The notes under the pieces: model-generated
What the model was told of the DNA's origin: nothing
The model's input: the letters and a program-made list of their open reading frames with translations, nothing else
Database searches by the model: none
Shown here: positions 33,393 to 44,112 of the stretch, piece by piece
How the letters are laid out: the number at the start of each line of letters is the position of its first letter
Position numbering within the stretch: the stretch's first letter is position 1
Program-made: the position numbers and the translations under genes
NCBI GenBank assembly: GCA_028724885.1
Contig: JAQYTJ010000013.1
Span: 81,301 to 145,300, forward strand
DNA length: 64,000 nt
From: Bacteroidales bacterium
GTDB lineage: Bacteria > Bacteroidota > Bacteroidia > Bacteroidales > UBA932
Reading direction: 5' to 3'

Positions 33393-36344
33393 ATGTTAAC
33401 CATCATTAATCAACAGAGGCGCATTATGATGTGCATTTTTTTGCTCATAATGCCAAGCATTATTTCATTTGCACAGGACAAGACCCAGACTATCAATTGT
33501 TCCGGCCAGATAACCGAAGGGAATGGCACGCCAGTGATAGGGGCGTACATTCTCCAAAAAGGGACACAGAATGGGACCATAACTGATGCCGATGGCAAAT
33601 TCTCATTTACTGTACCGGCAGGGGCCAGCTTGTCAATCTCCTGCATAGGGTATAAAAACCTGACCATCGCCGCCTCCACCGACATGAAGATTTCGATGGA
33701 AATTGCTTCTGAAGAGCTAAACGAAATCGTGGTCGTCGGATACGGAACTTCAGTAAAGAAGGACCTTACTACTTCCGTAGTCAGCGTCCGAAGCAAGGAC
33801 TTCCTGCAGGGTGCCACTAATGATGCAATGCAGATGATAGACGGCAAAGTCGCCGGAGTGACGATAAGCAGCACGGCGGCAGCTGACCCTAACTCATCTT
33901 CAAGCATTCAGGTCCGCGGAGCCGGTTCATTCAAAGCCGGGAACTCCCCTCTGATCGTAATAGATGGAATGCCGGGCGGAGACCTAAAGAACCTCGCACA
34001 ACAGGACATCGAGTCCATTACCGTCCTGAAAGATGGCAGTGCGGCTGCCATCTACGGATCACAAGCTGCGAATGGAGTCATCCTCATTACCACCAAGCAG
34101 GGGAAGCCCGGCAAGACCAGCATTTCCTACGATGGCTACGCAGAGCATGACTTCATTACAGCCAAGCCTGATGTCCTGAGCAAGAATGAATATCTTGAAA
34201 AAGTCAACGGCGCCATAGACCATGGATCAGACACCGACTGGTATGACTCGCTCTTAAATAAGGACAATTTCGGACACAATCATGACCTCTCGATATCCGG
34301 AGGAAGCGAGTCAACGGTATTCCGAATGTCAGCGAACTACCGTACCAAAGATGGTCTTGACATAAACTCAAGGAGAGAAGAATACGGCTTCAGAGGCAAC
34401 TTCAAGCAGACGACTCTGAAAGGCATTCTGGAAGTATCCGGCAATTTCTCCTATCGAGTAGCCAACACGCACGACTGCCCCGACTATTCTACATTCAAAA
34501 TGGCTCTCCAGCAGAACCCTACCTACAATCTGCACTCCGATGAGATGGGTTACAGCGGTTACAACTACAACCCTTACAATGCGCTGAAAAACCATTCAAT
34601 AAAAGACAAATACCAATATGCCACAATAGACCTCAACTTCAGAGTAAATTTCTCTGATAATCTCTACACTGAATTAAAGATAGGTCGTCAGTCCGTAGGG
34701 CAGAACAGGTACGAGTATTATAGCAAATACTCTCGCGACTGTGTTGAGAATAATTACGATGGACATGCCCAAATCAACAGGTACGACAGCGTAGACTGGA
34801 CATCCGAATTCACAGGAAACTACAATTTCAAAATCCAGAACAAACATGATTTTAAGCTCATGGCAGGATATTCATTTCAGAAATTCGATGACTACAATTT
34901 CGCCGCCGAGAACAGGGACTTCCCTACAGATGTATTCGGTGTCTGGAATCTGGGTGCAGGAAGCTACAATAAAGTTCAAGGCCGAAATGGAATGTCTTCC
35001 GACAAGGGCCAAGAAAAAGACATCGCCTTTTTAGGCCGCTTGAATTACAATTTCAATGACCTGGTCCTTTTCACAGGATCCCTGAGGTATGAAGGCAACT
35101 CGAAATTCGGGAAAGACAATAAATGGGGACTATTTCCTGCCGCTTCAGCAGCGCTTCGTCTGTCCCGTCTGAGCTTTTTTAGCAACATCAAACAAATCGA
35201 CGACATGAAACTTAGGTTCTCTTATGGCATCACTGGCCGTTCAGGCTTCTCAAGATACATCTCTCTTGCCAAGTACACAGGCTTCGGGATGTACTGGAGC
35301 GACACGTACGGGAAATTCATAATGGGTTACGGTCCAGGCAACAACCCTAACAAAAACCTGAAATGGGAAAAGCAAATCTCTTACAACATGGGAGTAGATT
35401 ATTCTTTGTTCGATTACAGGCTCTCCGGAAGTCTCGACGTGTTCTTGCGTCAAGGCAAGGATCTGATCAGCGACTACTCAGTTCCTCTGCCACCATATCT
35501 CCATTCGTCCATCACGACAAATGTCGGCACAACGCAGTCGACCGGCTTCGAGTTCACTGCTAACTGGATTGTAGTCAAGAAAAAAGATTTCAACTATTCT
35601 ACCAGCTTGACATTCTCCTACATGAAGACAAAGCTCAAAAAATTCTCCAATAAAGATTACAAGCTTTCTTACATGGAAGGAGGCGGATTCCCTTCGCCGG
35701 GAAATCCTGGATCTGCACAGCGCCTGAAAGACAACACTGAAATAGGCACATACTACATGTCTCGCTATGCAGGAGTTGATGATAGCGGCAACATCCTAAT
35801 ATGGGAAGACGGGAAAATTGGAGGTAAGAAGAAGCTTGGTTCCGATGCCGACGAGACCGACAAAGTCTATCTGAACTGCTCCGGGGTTCCAAAGTGGGAA
35901 GCCGCATGGGGCAACTCATTTACTTACAAAGGATTCGATCTCTATATTTTCTTCCGTGGCAAATTCAACTATAAGATTATGAACCAGTACGAGATGTACT
36001 ATGGTCTCCAAGTGACCTCTGGAGACAACAAGCTCAAGTCTGCCTATAAGAAAAATGCCCACATAAAGGGTCCTAAGCTGATGTGCGACTACGACGGATT
36101 CCTCCAAAATGGCGATTACATACGCTTGGATAACGTAACCCTAGGCTATAGCCCTAAGCTGAAAACCGACTGGATCGCCAACCTAAGGGTGTATGTGACG
36201 ATGAAGAATTTATTCACGATCACTGAATATACCGGACTGGACGTGACAAACGTCAACACAAATGGCATCTGGCCTGGAATTGGCGGCATGGAAGTTTATC
36301 CATCAGCACGCAGCCTGACCTTAGGCGTTCAAATCACTTATTAA
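33393..36344 (+). CDS. SusC/RagA-family TonB-linked outer-membrane transporter 1
   Basis: A 983-residue SusC-type porin, with signal peptide (about 1-29, ending ISFAQ), carboxypeptidase-regulatory-like N-domain (about 34-110, GNGTPVIGAYILQKGTQ), plug (about 115-235) and a large barrel. The plug carries the SusC signature VVVGYGTSVKKDLTTSV and DGSAAAIYGSQAANGVILITTK. SusC proteins import glycans or oligopeptides with a SusD lid. The SusD partner follows 15 bases downstream. I start at the ATG at 33393 because upstream codons lack signal-peptide character. No sensor or glycoside hydrolase is adjacent, so the substrate is unknown. Confidence 0.93.
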   Translation: MLTIINQQRRIMMCIFLLIMPSIISFAQDKTQTINCSGQITEGNGTPVIGAYILQKGTQNGTITDADGKFSFTVPAGASLSISCIGYKNLTIAASTDMKISMEIASEELNEIVVVGYGTSVKKDLTTSVVSVRSKDFLQGATNDAMQMIDGKVAGVTISSTAAADPNSSSSIQVRGAGSFKAGNSPLIVIDGMPGGDLKNLAQQDIESITVLKDGSAAAIYGSQAANGVILITTKQGKPGKTSISYDGYAEHDFITAKPDVLSKNEYLEKVNGAIDHGSDTDWYDSLLNKDNFGHNHDLSISGGSESTVFRMSANYRTKDGLDINSRREEYGFRGNFKQTTLKGILEVSGNFSYRVANTHDCPDYSTFKMALQQNPTYNLHSDEMGYSGYNYNPYNALKNHSIKDKYQYATIDLNFRVNFSDNLYTELKIGRQSVGQNRYEYYSKYSRDCVENNYDGHAQINRYDSVDWTSEFTGNYNFKIQNKHDFKLMAGYSFQKFDDYNFAAENRDFPTDVFGVWNLGAGSYNKVQGRNGMSSDKGQEKDIAFLGRLNYNFNDLVLFTGSLRYEGNSKFGKDNKWGLFPAASAALRLSRLSFFSNIKQIDDMKLRFSYGITGRSGFSRYISLAKYTGFGMYWSDTYGKFIMGYGPGNNPNKNLKWEKQISYNMGVDYSLFDYRLSGSLDVFLRQGKDLISDYSVPLPPYLHSSITTNVGTTQSTGFEFTANWIVVKKKDFNYSTSLTFSYMKTKLKKFSNKDYKLSYMEGGGFPSPGNPGSAQRLKDNTEIGTYYMSRYAGVDDSGNILIWEDGKIGGKKKLGSDADETDKVYLNCSGVPKWEAAWGNSFTYKGFDLYIFFRGKFNYKIMNQYEMYYGLQVTSGDNKLKSAYKKNAHIKGPKLMCDYDGFLQNGDYIRLDNVTLGYSPKLKTDWIANLRVYVTMKNLFTITEYTGLDVTNVNTNGIWPGIGGMEVYPSARSLTLGVQITY

Positions 36345-36359
36345 TCAATTCGAGCTAAT

Positions 36360-38240
36360 ATGAAAGCAATGAATATCTTCAAAATTTCCGTGCTGACAGG
36401 CCTTTTGACTCTGGTTTCATGCACAGACTTGAACGAGAATCTATATTCTCAGCTAGCAAAAGATAATTATTATGTCGACCAGCAGTCAGTTGAGGCTGCC
36501 GTCCTCAGATCCCATGAGCATGGAGACAACGTTTGCTGGAGAGGCTCAGTATTCCTACTTGAAGAACTTACAGCCGACCAGTTCGTATGGACTCAAAAAG
36601 GCCGCCACGGTTACGATGACGGACAGTGGGATCGCCTGCACAGGCACACATGGAACTACATCCAAGGCGATGTTAACGGAGCCTGGCAAGGCGCATTCCA
36701 AGGAGTATCCCAATGCAACGTAGTTCTTAGGGATTTCAACAATGTAGATTTCCAAAGCATAGGGGTAAGCGATGAGCAAGAGAAGGCATACAAGGCTGAG
36801 CTACATGTCCTAAGGGCATGGTACTACTATTTCCTTCTGGATTTGTTCCGTAACGTTCCTATAGCAACAGAAGAATATAGCGAGACAGAACTTGTACCGC
36901 AAGGCACCGCCAAAGAACTATTCGACTTCCTAGTCAAAGACATCACCGCCTCCATCCCGGATCTTCCGAAACAAAAACGTCTATCGCGCTGGACACAAGC
37001 ACCTGCTGCAGCCCTCCTTGCAAGGCTTTACCTTAATGCTCAGACTTACATCGGGGAAGATCACACAAGCGACTGCATCAAAATTTGCGAAGACATCATA
37101 AACGGCACCTATGGGACTTATAGCCTAGACACCGACTACCGAGGTCCGTTCAGTTCTGGCATTGACGGCTATGAGTCACCAGAGAACCTTTTTGAGTTTA
37201 AACACCAGTATGGCGAACTTCAGCAATATACATGGTGGAGTCACGCATCGCATTATAAAGCGAATATGTATCTCGGAGCCAGCGGAGGCGGATGGAATGC
37301 CATCCTCATGCAGCCTTCACGAGACCTGCAAGGGAATATTTATGACATTGAGAGCGGACTGGGCAATCCGTACGAGAATTATGCCGCAACCGATGTGCGC
37401 CGCACCCCTTTCAGGGTACACGCAAAAGACGAGAAAGGCTTCAGGTACGACGGTTACTTTCTAATGGGACTCATGCGTTCCGTCAACAGTTCGGGAGATG
37501 GCTACATTGACTATGATCTCTCTTCCTTGAATGCCTCTACGAACGTCAACGGACAGGAAGAATGGAGCGGCTCTCCGCTTGTGTTCGTAGACCAAGTAGG
37601 CAGATTTTCCGAAGATCCTGCGGTAAAAGCCCTTGACCAGAGCGGTAAGGCCAATCTGCTCATGGAAGTCGCTCAGCGTGGCTATTTCATAACGAACGCT
37701 ACCGAAGTTACAAGCAAAGGCAGCGACGTACATCCAGAGGATAACGGTTCGAATGTATTCCTCGGAGAGGAGAACTCCGGAATTCGATTAAATAAATTCC
37801 CATATCTTCCGGAAGTGACTGGTCAGTTCCGCAGTCAGTGTACTCCGGAAGTGAGGCTCGCCGAGATTTACTTCACGCTCGCCGAATGCTACTACCGGCA
37901 ATCCAATAAGGCCAAGGCTTGCGAACTGCTTGATGCCGTGCGCAAGCGTTACTTCTCAGATGAGGATTGGCCGGAGCAGAGTTACGTACAGCATCCAGAC
38001 AGGCTTACAGACATTGAATTCGTGAGAGAATGGGGCAGGGAATTCATTGGTGAGCGTCGCCGCAGGATCGACCTGGTGCGCTGGGGCATGTTCAGTAAGG
38101 CATGGTGGGCAAAAGCCGACGACTCCACAATAGGCGACAACAAGGAAAGGTCATACTTCCCTATTCCTCAGAGACAGCTGAATGCCAATCCTAATCTCAA
38201 GCAGACGACCCCTGGGTGGGAAAGTGCCAGCACTAAATAG
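36360..38240 (+). CDS. RagB/SusD-family nutrient-binding lipoprotein 1
   Basis: A 626-residue surface lipoprotein with the lipobox LVSC (Cys at about residue 21) after a short signal. It has the RagB/SusD architecture: N-terminal SusD domain with TPR helices (about 70-300, including LHVLRAWYYYFLLDLFRNVPI) and the C-terminal part with VRLAEIYFTLAEC and FIGERRRRIDLVRWG. It is somewhat longer than typical (about 500-600). It forms the lid of SusC1. The last 14 codons and the terminator behind them recur as a direct repeat after the second susD (44113-44268). Confidence 0.94.
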   Translation: MKAMNIFKISVLTGLLTLVSCTDLNENLYSQLAKDNYYVDQQSVEAAVLRSHEHGDNVCWRGSVFLLEELTADQFVWTQKGRHGYDDGQWDRLHRHTWNYIQGDVNGAWQGAFQGVSQCNVVLRDFNNVDFQSIGVSDEQEKAYKAELHVLRAWYYYFLLDLFRNVPIATEEYSETELVPQGTAKELFDFLVKDITASIPDLPKQKRLSRWTQAPAAALLARLYLNAQTYIGEDHTSDCIKICEDIINGTYGTYSLDTDYRGPFSSGIDGYESPENLFEFKHQYGELQQYTWWSHASHYKANMYLGASGGGWNAILMQPSRDLQGNIYDIESGLGNPYENYAATDVRRTPFRVHAKDEKGFRYDGYFLMGLMRSVNSSGDGYIDYDLSSLNASTNVNGQEEWSGSPLVFVDQVGRFSEDPAVKALDQSGKANLLMEVAQRGYFITNATEVTSKGSDVHPEDNGSNVFLGEENSGIRLNKFPYLPEVTGQFRSQCTPEVRLAEIYFTLAECYYRQSNKAKACELLDAVRKRYFSDEDWPEQSYVQHPDRLTDIEFVREWGREFIGERRRRIDLVRWGMFSKAWWAKADDSTIGDNKERSYFPIPQRQLNANPNLKQTTPGWESASTK

Positions 38241-38350
38241 GAATAATTCGCAGTAGAGCATCATAATTTAACTTATTTTTCCCGACGGAAGCAGCTGGCA
38301 CATCATGAACCCAGCTGCTTCCTTTAGGTTATCCACATTCTGACATTATT
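38198..38350 (+). repeat. susD1 tail with terminator, direct repeat copy A
   Basis: The last 14 codons of susD1 plus about 110 bases downstream. It contains a 12-bp perfect terminator stem, GGAAGCAGCTGG/CCAGCTGCTTCC (38287-38322), followed by TTTA. Copy B lies at 44113-44268 in the same orientation; the first 39 bases are identical and overall identity is roughly 85 percent. Together the copies enclose susC2-susD2. Confidence 0.88.
38287..38326 (+). terminator. susC1-susD1 terminator
   Basis: A perfect 12-bp stem with a 12-base loop, followed by TTTA, about 45 bases after the susD1 stop codon. Confidence 0.8.
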
Positions 38351-38687
38351 AAATGTCATTTCCTGACTTTGGCAGTCTAAAAGTTCGCCATTATAATTAC
38401 CTTAGAGTCAATTGCTTTCGAAAAGGCTACCGGTGACGCGGGTGACGCAAGGAAAAAAGACGGATGCTGATTGTCAGCTACTCTGACACCCCGACCAGCT
38501 ATCCTGAGCTCTCAATTTCAAATCTCGATAATTATATAGTTCTTTCAAATATCTCTCTTAAGAGAAATATTTAAAATCGGACAATAATGCCATAGCATTT
38601 CGCAAATTAAATTTTATCTTTGTAAAATAAAATCTTTTTAAGTGTCAGCCATACACTACTATCATTAAATTTTTTAACTCAAACGCA
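38351..38687. promoter_or_regulatory. susC2 upstream region with -7 box
   Basis: 337 bases. It contains a small inverted repeat TGACATT/AATGTCA (38341-38358) and a -7 box TATCTTTG at 38615-38622, about 65 bases before the susC2 ATG, without a good -33. I see no ECF-sigma/anti-sigma gene or riboswitch. Confidence 0.45.
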
Positions 38688-41600
38688 ATGGAAGTTACAT
38701 TTAACTTTGTTAGAAAGCTCAGAAAGGAATGCATAGCTCTCATTCTAATTTTCTCGGCACCTAGCATGTTCGCACAGAATATCACAGTCAGCGGTACTGT
38801 TACTGATGCTTCTGGTGAAACAGTAATCGGAGCCGGTGTCGTTATCGTTAATACGGGTAATGGCGTCATCACTAACAACAACGGCGAGTATACTATAAAG
38901 TGCGCCGCTAAAGACACGCTTCAATTCTCCTACATCGGCTACAACGCCAAGGTAGTGCCAGTCAATGGCAGGAGCATAATCAACATTACATTCGATGAAA
39001 CATCCACAGCCCTGAATGAGGCTGTCGTGACAGCCCTCGGCATGAAACGAGAAACTAAAGCTTTAGGATACGCAGTGACGACGGTCAAGAGCGATGAAAT
39101 CGAAAGGGCAAATACCATCTCTCCGGTCGCAGCCCTCCAAGGAAAGGCCGCCGGAATCGAAATCAACCAGTCCGATGGCGGTATGTTCGGATCGACTAAG
39201 ATTCAGATCCGTGGGGCTTCCACGCTTCACGCTAACAACCAGCCTATCTTCGTGGTCGATGGTGTTATCCTAGACAACGCAACCAGCAACACTGGAGACG
39301 CAGACTGGGACGGAGAGATTCACGACTACGGCAACCAGCTGAAGAACCTAAACCCTGACGACTTTGAAAGCGTCAGCGTGCTGAAGGGTGCTGCTGCAAC
39401 GGCGCTTTACGGTTCCAGAGGCTTGAACGGAGCTGTAGTCATCACTACTAAGTCTGGGAAAAGCGGGAAGGGACTCGGAATACATTTCTCTCAGACCGTG
39501 GGCATCGACTATGTGTACAAAGCTCCAGATTTGCAAAATGAATATCTGGAAGGCGCTTTTCCTGGATATGTTTACTACGGTGACGACTATGACCAGACCG
39601 GAAACCGCTGGTCTAATAATATGACAGCATATTCAAGGAACAGCGACAAAAAGTATTCAATGATCAGTCAGCATGAGGGTGATGGCGGAGGCGTTGGCTG
39701 GGGTCCTCATATTTCTTGGGCAGAAGGAAAGACCTTCGAACAATATGACGGGACTATGGGTCCAATGAAAATCTACAAGAATAACTACAGAGATGCTTAC
39801 CGCACCGGCTGGAACTCAGATACCAACGTCTCTCTGCAGGGAGGAACTGACAGGACAACGTTCTATGCCTCAGCTTCTTATAAGTATAATCAGGGAACCA
39901 CCCCGAGGAACACATTCTACCGTTATTCCTTCCTCGGAAAGGCCTCACAGAAAATCGGCAGCAGGGTGAAACTTGATTTCAGCATATCATACGTTCAGTC
40001 TCAGCCTAGGAACGCCCAAAGGAATATCGGTTCTTATTTCGCTGAAGGCACATTCCCAAGAGAATATGACGTGAACAAATATAAGCATCTCTATAAAGGG
40101 ACGCACGGAGGTATCGCTTCAGGCACATATGGAGATGCGTATCGCTCAGTACCAGGCAGAGGTCTCTGGTGGAGCATTTACGAAGACAATTATAGCCAGA
40201 CAGAAACTACCATCAGGCCAACGGTGAACCTGACTGTTGATGCAACCGACTGGCTTCAGTTCTCTGTAGGAGGCAACCTGAACCGTTATCTGATTGATTC
40301 CGAAGGCAAGTACCCAGGCTCTGGCTATGCGAATGAGGGCGGATCCTATAGCATTGGCCACAGCCAAATTCTTCAGGAGAACGGCTACGCTTCTATGAAC
40401 GTGAATAAACGTTTCAATGACGACTGGGAAGCGCACGGTTTCTTACGCGAGGAATATTTCAATCAGCATGCGCAGTACAACGGAGAATGGACTAATGGCG
40501 GACTCGTAGTGCCGAACCAGTATTTCATCGGCAATTCCAAGAATCAGGCCGGATTCGGTGGTTACAAATACAATACAAAACGAATCGTATCCACTATCTT
40601 CCAGGTAGGAACAAGCTGGAGGGATCAGGTGTTCCTTGATGTTACCGGCAGAAACGACTGGTCTTCCGCCCTCATATATACTAACGGAAGAGGCAACTAC
40701 TCGTATTTCTATCCTTCCGTATCTGGTTCTTGGATCATCAACCAGACATTCAGGGAGCAGCTCCCTATTTGGATCTCATTCGCTAAGATCCGTGCTTCAT
40801 GGGCGCAAGTTGGTAACGACACCGACCCATACTATATTAATTCAGGATATTCTCTCACAACTCTCGAGAAGAATGGAAGCAAAGTCTATGGACTGGGCCT
40901 GTCTTCACAGATCAAGAGCCCTGACCTGAAACCCGAGAAAAAGACCTCTTGGGAAGTCGGTCTTGACTGGCGTTTCTTAAACAATAAGATTGGAATCGAC
41001 TTCACCTATTACAAAGAAAACACTAGGAATCAAATCATGAGCGTCTCAGTTCCTTGGTGGTCTGGAGTTTCTTCAGAACTTATCAATGCAGGAAACATTC
41101 AGAATAAAGGTGTCGAGCTCGAATTGAAAACGACCCCTGTTCAGAGCCGGGATTTCCAATGGGATCTCAATTTCACATACACCCGCAACCGCAACAAGAT
41201 CATATCCCTACATGAAGATGTCGCAAACTGGATAACGCTTGATGGTTCTACCAATTATGGTAACTACCGGATCGGATCTGTAGCAAAAGTTGGTGCTGAT
41301 TACGGTTTACTGATGTCCGACTCTATGCCGAAGATTGACGAAAAAACAGGGAAGCAAATCGTTGGCTATTCGAATGAAGCTCACACCCCGTATCTGAAAC
41401 GTGCAGGAAAAGTGCAGGAAATAGGTTCCATGATTCCAAAATTTCTTGGCTCCATGAATACTACGTTCCGTTACAAGAACTTGAGCCTTTATCTCTCATT
41501 CGATGCCCGTTTCGGAGGGTATGTTGCATCCTACGGATCTCGTTACGCCACTGCATACGGATATTCAGGTGCTACTGAAAAATATCGTTTAGGGGAGACA

Positions 41601-42086
41601 TGGACAAGCAATTTCGCAGACTGCGCCGGCATTACGTATTCCGATGGCTTCATTCCTGACGTTATCTTCGATGAAGGGACTAAGGTCACTGTCCCAGGAG
41701 GAGAAACCGTTGATGTCGGCGGCATGACTTACCAAGAGGCTTACGACAAAGGTTATGTCGAATATGCTCACTTACAGACATGGGCATACTTCAAGAATAA
41801 TTGGGGCAATGGCGTCGTGAATAATGACTGGTTCAAGAAACTAAACTACATCTCACTTCGCGAAATTACTCTTGCATACGCTCTGCCTGAGAGAATTTAC
41901 TCTCATCTGGGAGCAAAGGGGCTTTCAGTCAGCCTGACAGGCAGAAATGTCTGCTACCTTCTGAACACTGCTCCTAACCACGAGAATCCAGAGAGCGTAA
42001 GGGGAACCGGAGCTGCTCAGTTCCGTATGCGTTCATACAGCCCTTACACGGCTAGCTGGCTGTTTACTATCAGCGCCTCATTCTAA
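38688..42086 (+). CDS. SusC/RagA-family TonB-linked outer-membrane transporter 2
   Basis: A 1132-residue SusC-type protein with signal peptide (about 1-30, ending SMFAQ), carboxypeptidase-like N-domain (about 33-105, GTVTDASGETVIGAGVV), plug and barrel. Signature segments are VTALGMKRETKALGYAVTTV and GAAATALYGSRGLNGAVVITTK; the C-terminus SWLFTISASF ends in an aromatic residue. It is distinct from SusC1 in length and plug sequence, so this is not a recent local duplication. It pairs with a SusD-like_2 lipoprotein (TAATG overlap). The whole pair is enclosed by direct repeats of the susD1 tail. Confidence 0.93.
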   Translation: MEVTFNFVRKLRKECIALILIFSAPSMFAQNITVSGTVTDASGETVIGAGVVIVNTGNGVITNNNGEYTIKCAAKDTLQFSYIGYNAKVVPVNGRSIINITFDETSTALNEAVVTALGMKRETKALGYAVTTVKSDEIERANTISPVAALQGKAAGIEINQSDGGMFGSTKIQIRGASTLHANNQPIFVVDGVILDNATSNTGDADWDGEIHDYGNQLKNLNPDDFESVSVLKGAAATALYGSRGLNGAVVITTKSGKSGKGLGIHFSQTVGIDYVYKAPDLQNEYLEGAFPGYVYYGDDYDQTGNRWSNNMTAYSRNSDKKYSMISQHEGDGGGVGWGPHISWAEGKTFEQYDGTMGPMKIYKNNYRDAYRTGWNSDTNVSLQGGTDRTTFYASASYKYNQGTTPRNTFYRYSFLGKASQKIGSRVKLDFSISYVQSQPRNAQRNIGSYFAEGTFPREYDVNKYKHLYKGTHGGIASGTYGDAYRSVPGRGLWWSIYEDNYSQTETTIRPTVNLTVDATDWLQFSVGGNLNRYLIDSEGKYPGSGYANEGGSYSIGHSQILQENGYASMNVNKRFNDDWEAHGFLREEYFNQHAQYNGEWTNGGLVVPNQYFIGNSKNQAGFGGYKYNTKRIVSTIFQVGTSWRDQVFLDVTGRNDWSSALIYTNGRGNYSYFYPSVSGSWIINQTFREQLPIWISFAKIRASWAQVGNDTDPYYINSGYSLTTLEKNGSKVYGLGLSSQIKSPDLKPEKKTSWEVGLDWRFLNNKIGIDFTYYKENTRNQIMSVSVPWWSGVSSELINAGNIQNKGVELELKTTPVQSRDFQWDLNFTYTRNRNKIISLHEDVANWITLDGSTNYGNYRIGSVAKVGADYGLLMSDSMPKIDEKTGKQIVGYSNEAHTPYLKRAGKVQEIGSMIPKFLGSMNTTFRYKNLSLYLSFDARFGGYVASYGSRYATAYGYSGATEKYRLGETWTSNFADCAGITYSDGFIPDVIFDEGTKVTVPGGETVDVGGMTYQEAYDKGYVEYAHLQTWAYFKNNWGNGVVNNDWFKKLNYISLREITLAYALPERIYSHLGAKGLSVSLTGRNVCYLLNTAPNHENPESVRGTGAAQFRMRSYSPYTASWLFTISASF

Positions 42087-44023
42087 TGTTCAAAAAGATC
42101 ACTATCATGAAAAACAAAAATATATTCGTAAGATTTCTAATTTTACTGCTATCCACTGGCATCCTGTTATTCTCCGCAGGTTGCTCGAAGGACGAATTCG
42201 CAGATATTAATACTGATCCTAGCAAGATTGGCAAAGGCAATATACCATATCTGCTCACTCAGGCAATGGTAAATTATCAGCCATTCGACTACCTTCTGTG
42301 GTTCTATGATGCTAGATACACATCCCAATTCATTCAGTCATATACTCCATCTGGAAGTTTCGGAGACTTGTTCAATCAGATGGGCGAATTAGGAGGCATT
42401 GGATCTCAGTTCATTAATGTGAGAATTTACGAAAAAGAAATAGCCGACATGATTTCTCAGATGAGTGCTGAAGATGGCGCAAAATACGCGACAATTCAAT
42501 GCATCGCAAACGTGCTAAGCATTTCGCTCGCCATTAACGACTCAGACCTTTATGGATCAATGCCATACTCAGAGACAGTGCAGCTACGTTATGGAGGCAC
42601 GCTGACTCCGAAATACGACTCTCAGGAAAATCTATTCAATACTTGGCTGGAGGAACTTGACAATGACATCAGCACATTTTCCAGCGCCACAGATCAGATC
42701 CAGGCTGGTAGCAATGACATCACCTATGGCGGCGATCTTACGAAGTGGAGAAAGTTCGCTAACGGATTGAAACTGAAAATCGCCGTTCGTCTGCTACATC
42801 AAAATAAGAGCAAAGCCCTGGAAATCGCCCAGCAGGTAGGTTCAAGCGATAGCAACATCATGTCTGGCCTGAGCGATGACTGCATTTTCAATCGTTCTAC
42901 CGATGCGAACAATGGCAACTACACCTACCAGACAGAAAACACATACAGCCTTGGAGCCGCCAGCAAGAATGTGATCGATTTCATGAAGAAGAACGAGGAT
43001 CCAAGGATGCTAGTTATCTTCACTAAGAATTCTTTCAACAAAGAAGTCATTCAAGCTTTCTTCGATGCCCAGGCTAACGGAGATGACCGCTGCGCAGTAC
43101 CAAAATATATTCTCGACAATGTGAATTATACTACTGATGCTCAGGGGAAAAGGACTTTCGTGTCTTGGCAAGGTCAAGGAGAACCTTGGGTACGCTATTA
43201 TGGAATTCCTATCGGGACCAATCTATCCGATGACCCTCAATATACCGGTGAATATAATTACTTCACTAGCACCCGTTGGGAAGTGACAGATGGTGATGCT
43301 TCTAAGACTTACAGACCTTATTCGACATTCAACGAGGAACTCACTCGTGGCCGTTGCGACTTCACTTTCCCTACCAAGCCTAAAGGACGCACGCTGCAGG
43401 ATACCGACGACGTGCCTTGGTGGGGAATGACTATGAGCACTGGAGAAATGAATCTGTATCTTGCTGAATTCAAGCTCCTTGGAGCTAATCTCCAAAAGAC
43501 TGCACAGGAATATTTTGAAGCAGGCGTTCGTGCTTCTGCCAAGGAATATAACCAACTGGCTACTTTGAACAAAATCCCTTATTATAACGAAGGGCAGTGT
43601 CATGAAGGATTGGATGACAAGCCAATAACTTATGGTGATGATGAAATTAACGAAATGCTGACTCATGAAGACTACAAGCTGACAGGTGATCAGGCATCAA
43701 ATCTTGAAAAGGTCTATATTCAGCAGTATCTTCACTTCTACTATCAGCCAGTCGACCAGTTCGTGACTTCAAGGCGTTCTGGAATACCTAAGGTTGGCAG
43801 CACTCTCATTCCTTGGGTAAATCTGAAGGCAAGCAACGAGATTCCTCGCAGGCTATACTCAGTCGCTCCGACTGACGAAGATAAAATGAAGTCACAGGTA
43901 GAGGCGGCTTTTGCTGAGGAAGGCTTTACCTTCTGCGATGGAACCCGTCCTGGAATTCTCAGCAGAGAAAGAGTGTGGTACGATAAACCAGCACCTGAAT
44001 TCGGAGCTGGTCCGAACTATTAA
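42086..44023 (+). CDS. SusD/RagB lipoprotein 2, SusD-like_2 type
   Basis: A 645-residue lipoprotein with lipobox FSAGC (Cys at about residue 33 from the first ATG) and the sequence FADINTDPSKIGKGNIPYLLTQAM. These are typical of the SusD-like_2 (PF12771) branch, often linked to peptides or host glycans. Further features are KWRKFANGLKLKIAVRL, GEMNLYLAEFKLLG and the C-terminal EIPRRLYSV. The ATG at 42086 shares a base with the susC2 stop (TAATG); an ATG at 42107 would give a shorter signal. It ends 90 bases before the second copy of the susD1 tail repeat. Confidence 0.92.
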   Translation: MFKKITIMKNKNIFVRFLILLLSTGILLFSAGCSKDEFADINTDPSKIGKGNIPYLLTQAMVNYQPFDYLLWFYDARYTSQFIQSYTPSGSFGDLFNQMGELGGIGSQFINVRIYEKEIADMISQMSAEDGAKYATIQCIANVLSISLAINDSDLYGSMPYSETVQLRYGGTLTPKYDSQENLFNTWLEELDNDISTFSSATDQIQAGSNDITYGGDLTKWRKFANGLKLKIAVRLLHQNKSKALEIAQQVGSSDSNIMSGLSDDCIFNRSTDANNGNYTYQTENTYSLGAASKNVIDFMKKNEDPRMLVIFTKNSFNKEVIQAFFDAQANGDDRCAVPKYILDNVNYTTDAQGKRTFVSWQGQGEPWVRYYGIPIGTNLSDDPQYTGEYNYFTSTRWEVTDGDASKTYRPYSTFNEELTRGRCDFTFPTKPKGRTLQDTDDVPWWGMTMSTGEMNLYLAEFKLLGANLQKTAQEYFEAGVRASAKEYNQLATLNKIPYYNEGQCHEGLDDKPITYGDDEINEMLTHEDYKLTGDQASNLEKVYIQQYLHFYYQPVDQFVTSRRSGIPKVGSTLIPWVNLKASNEIPRRLYSVAPTDEDKMKSQVEAAFAEEGFTFCDGTRPGILSRERVWYDKPAPEFGAGPNY

Positions 44024-44112
44024 TAGATGCTATTCTTACAGTAAAGAGCTGCGAGTTCATTGTGAGCATCGCCTCGTTAGTTGGAGACATGTTCAAAAAA
44101 GTTTGGCAGACC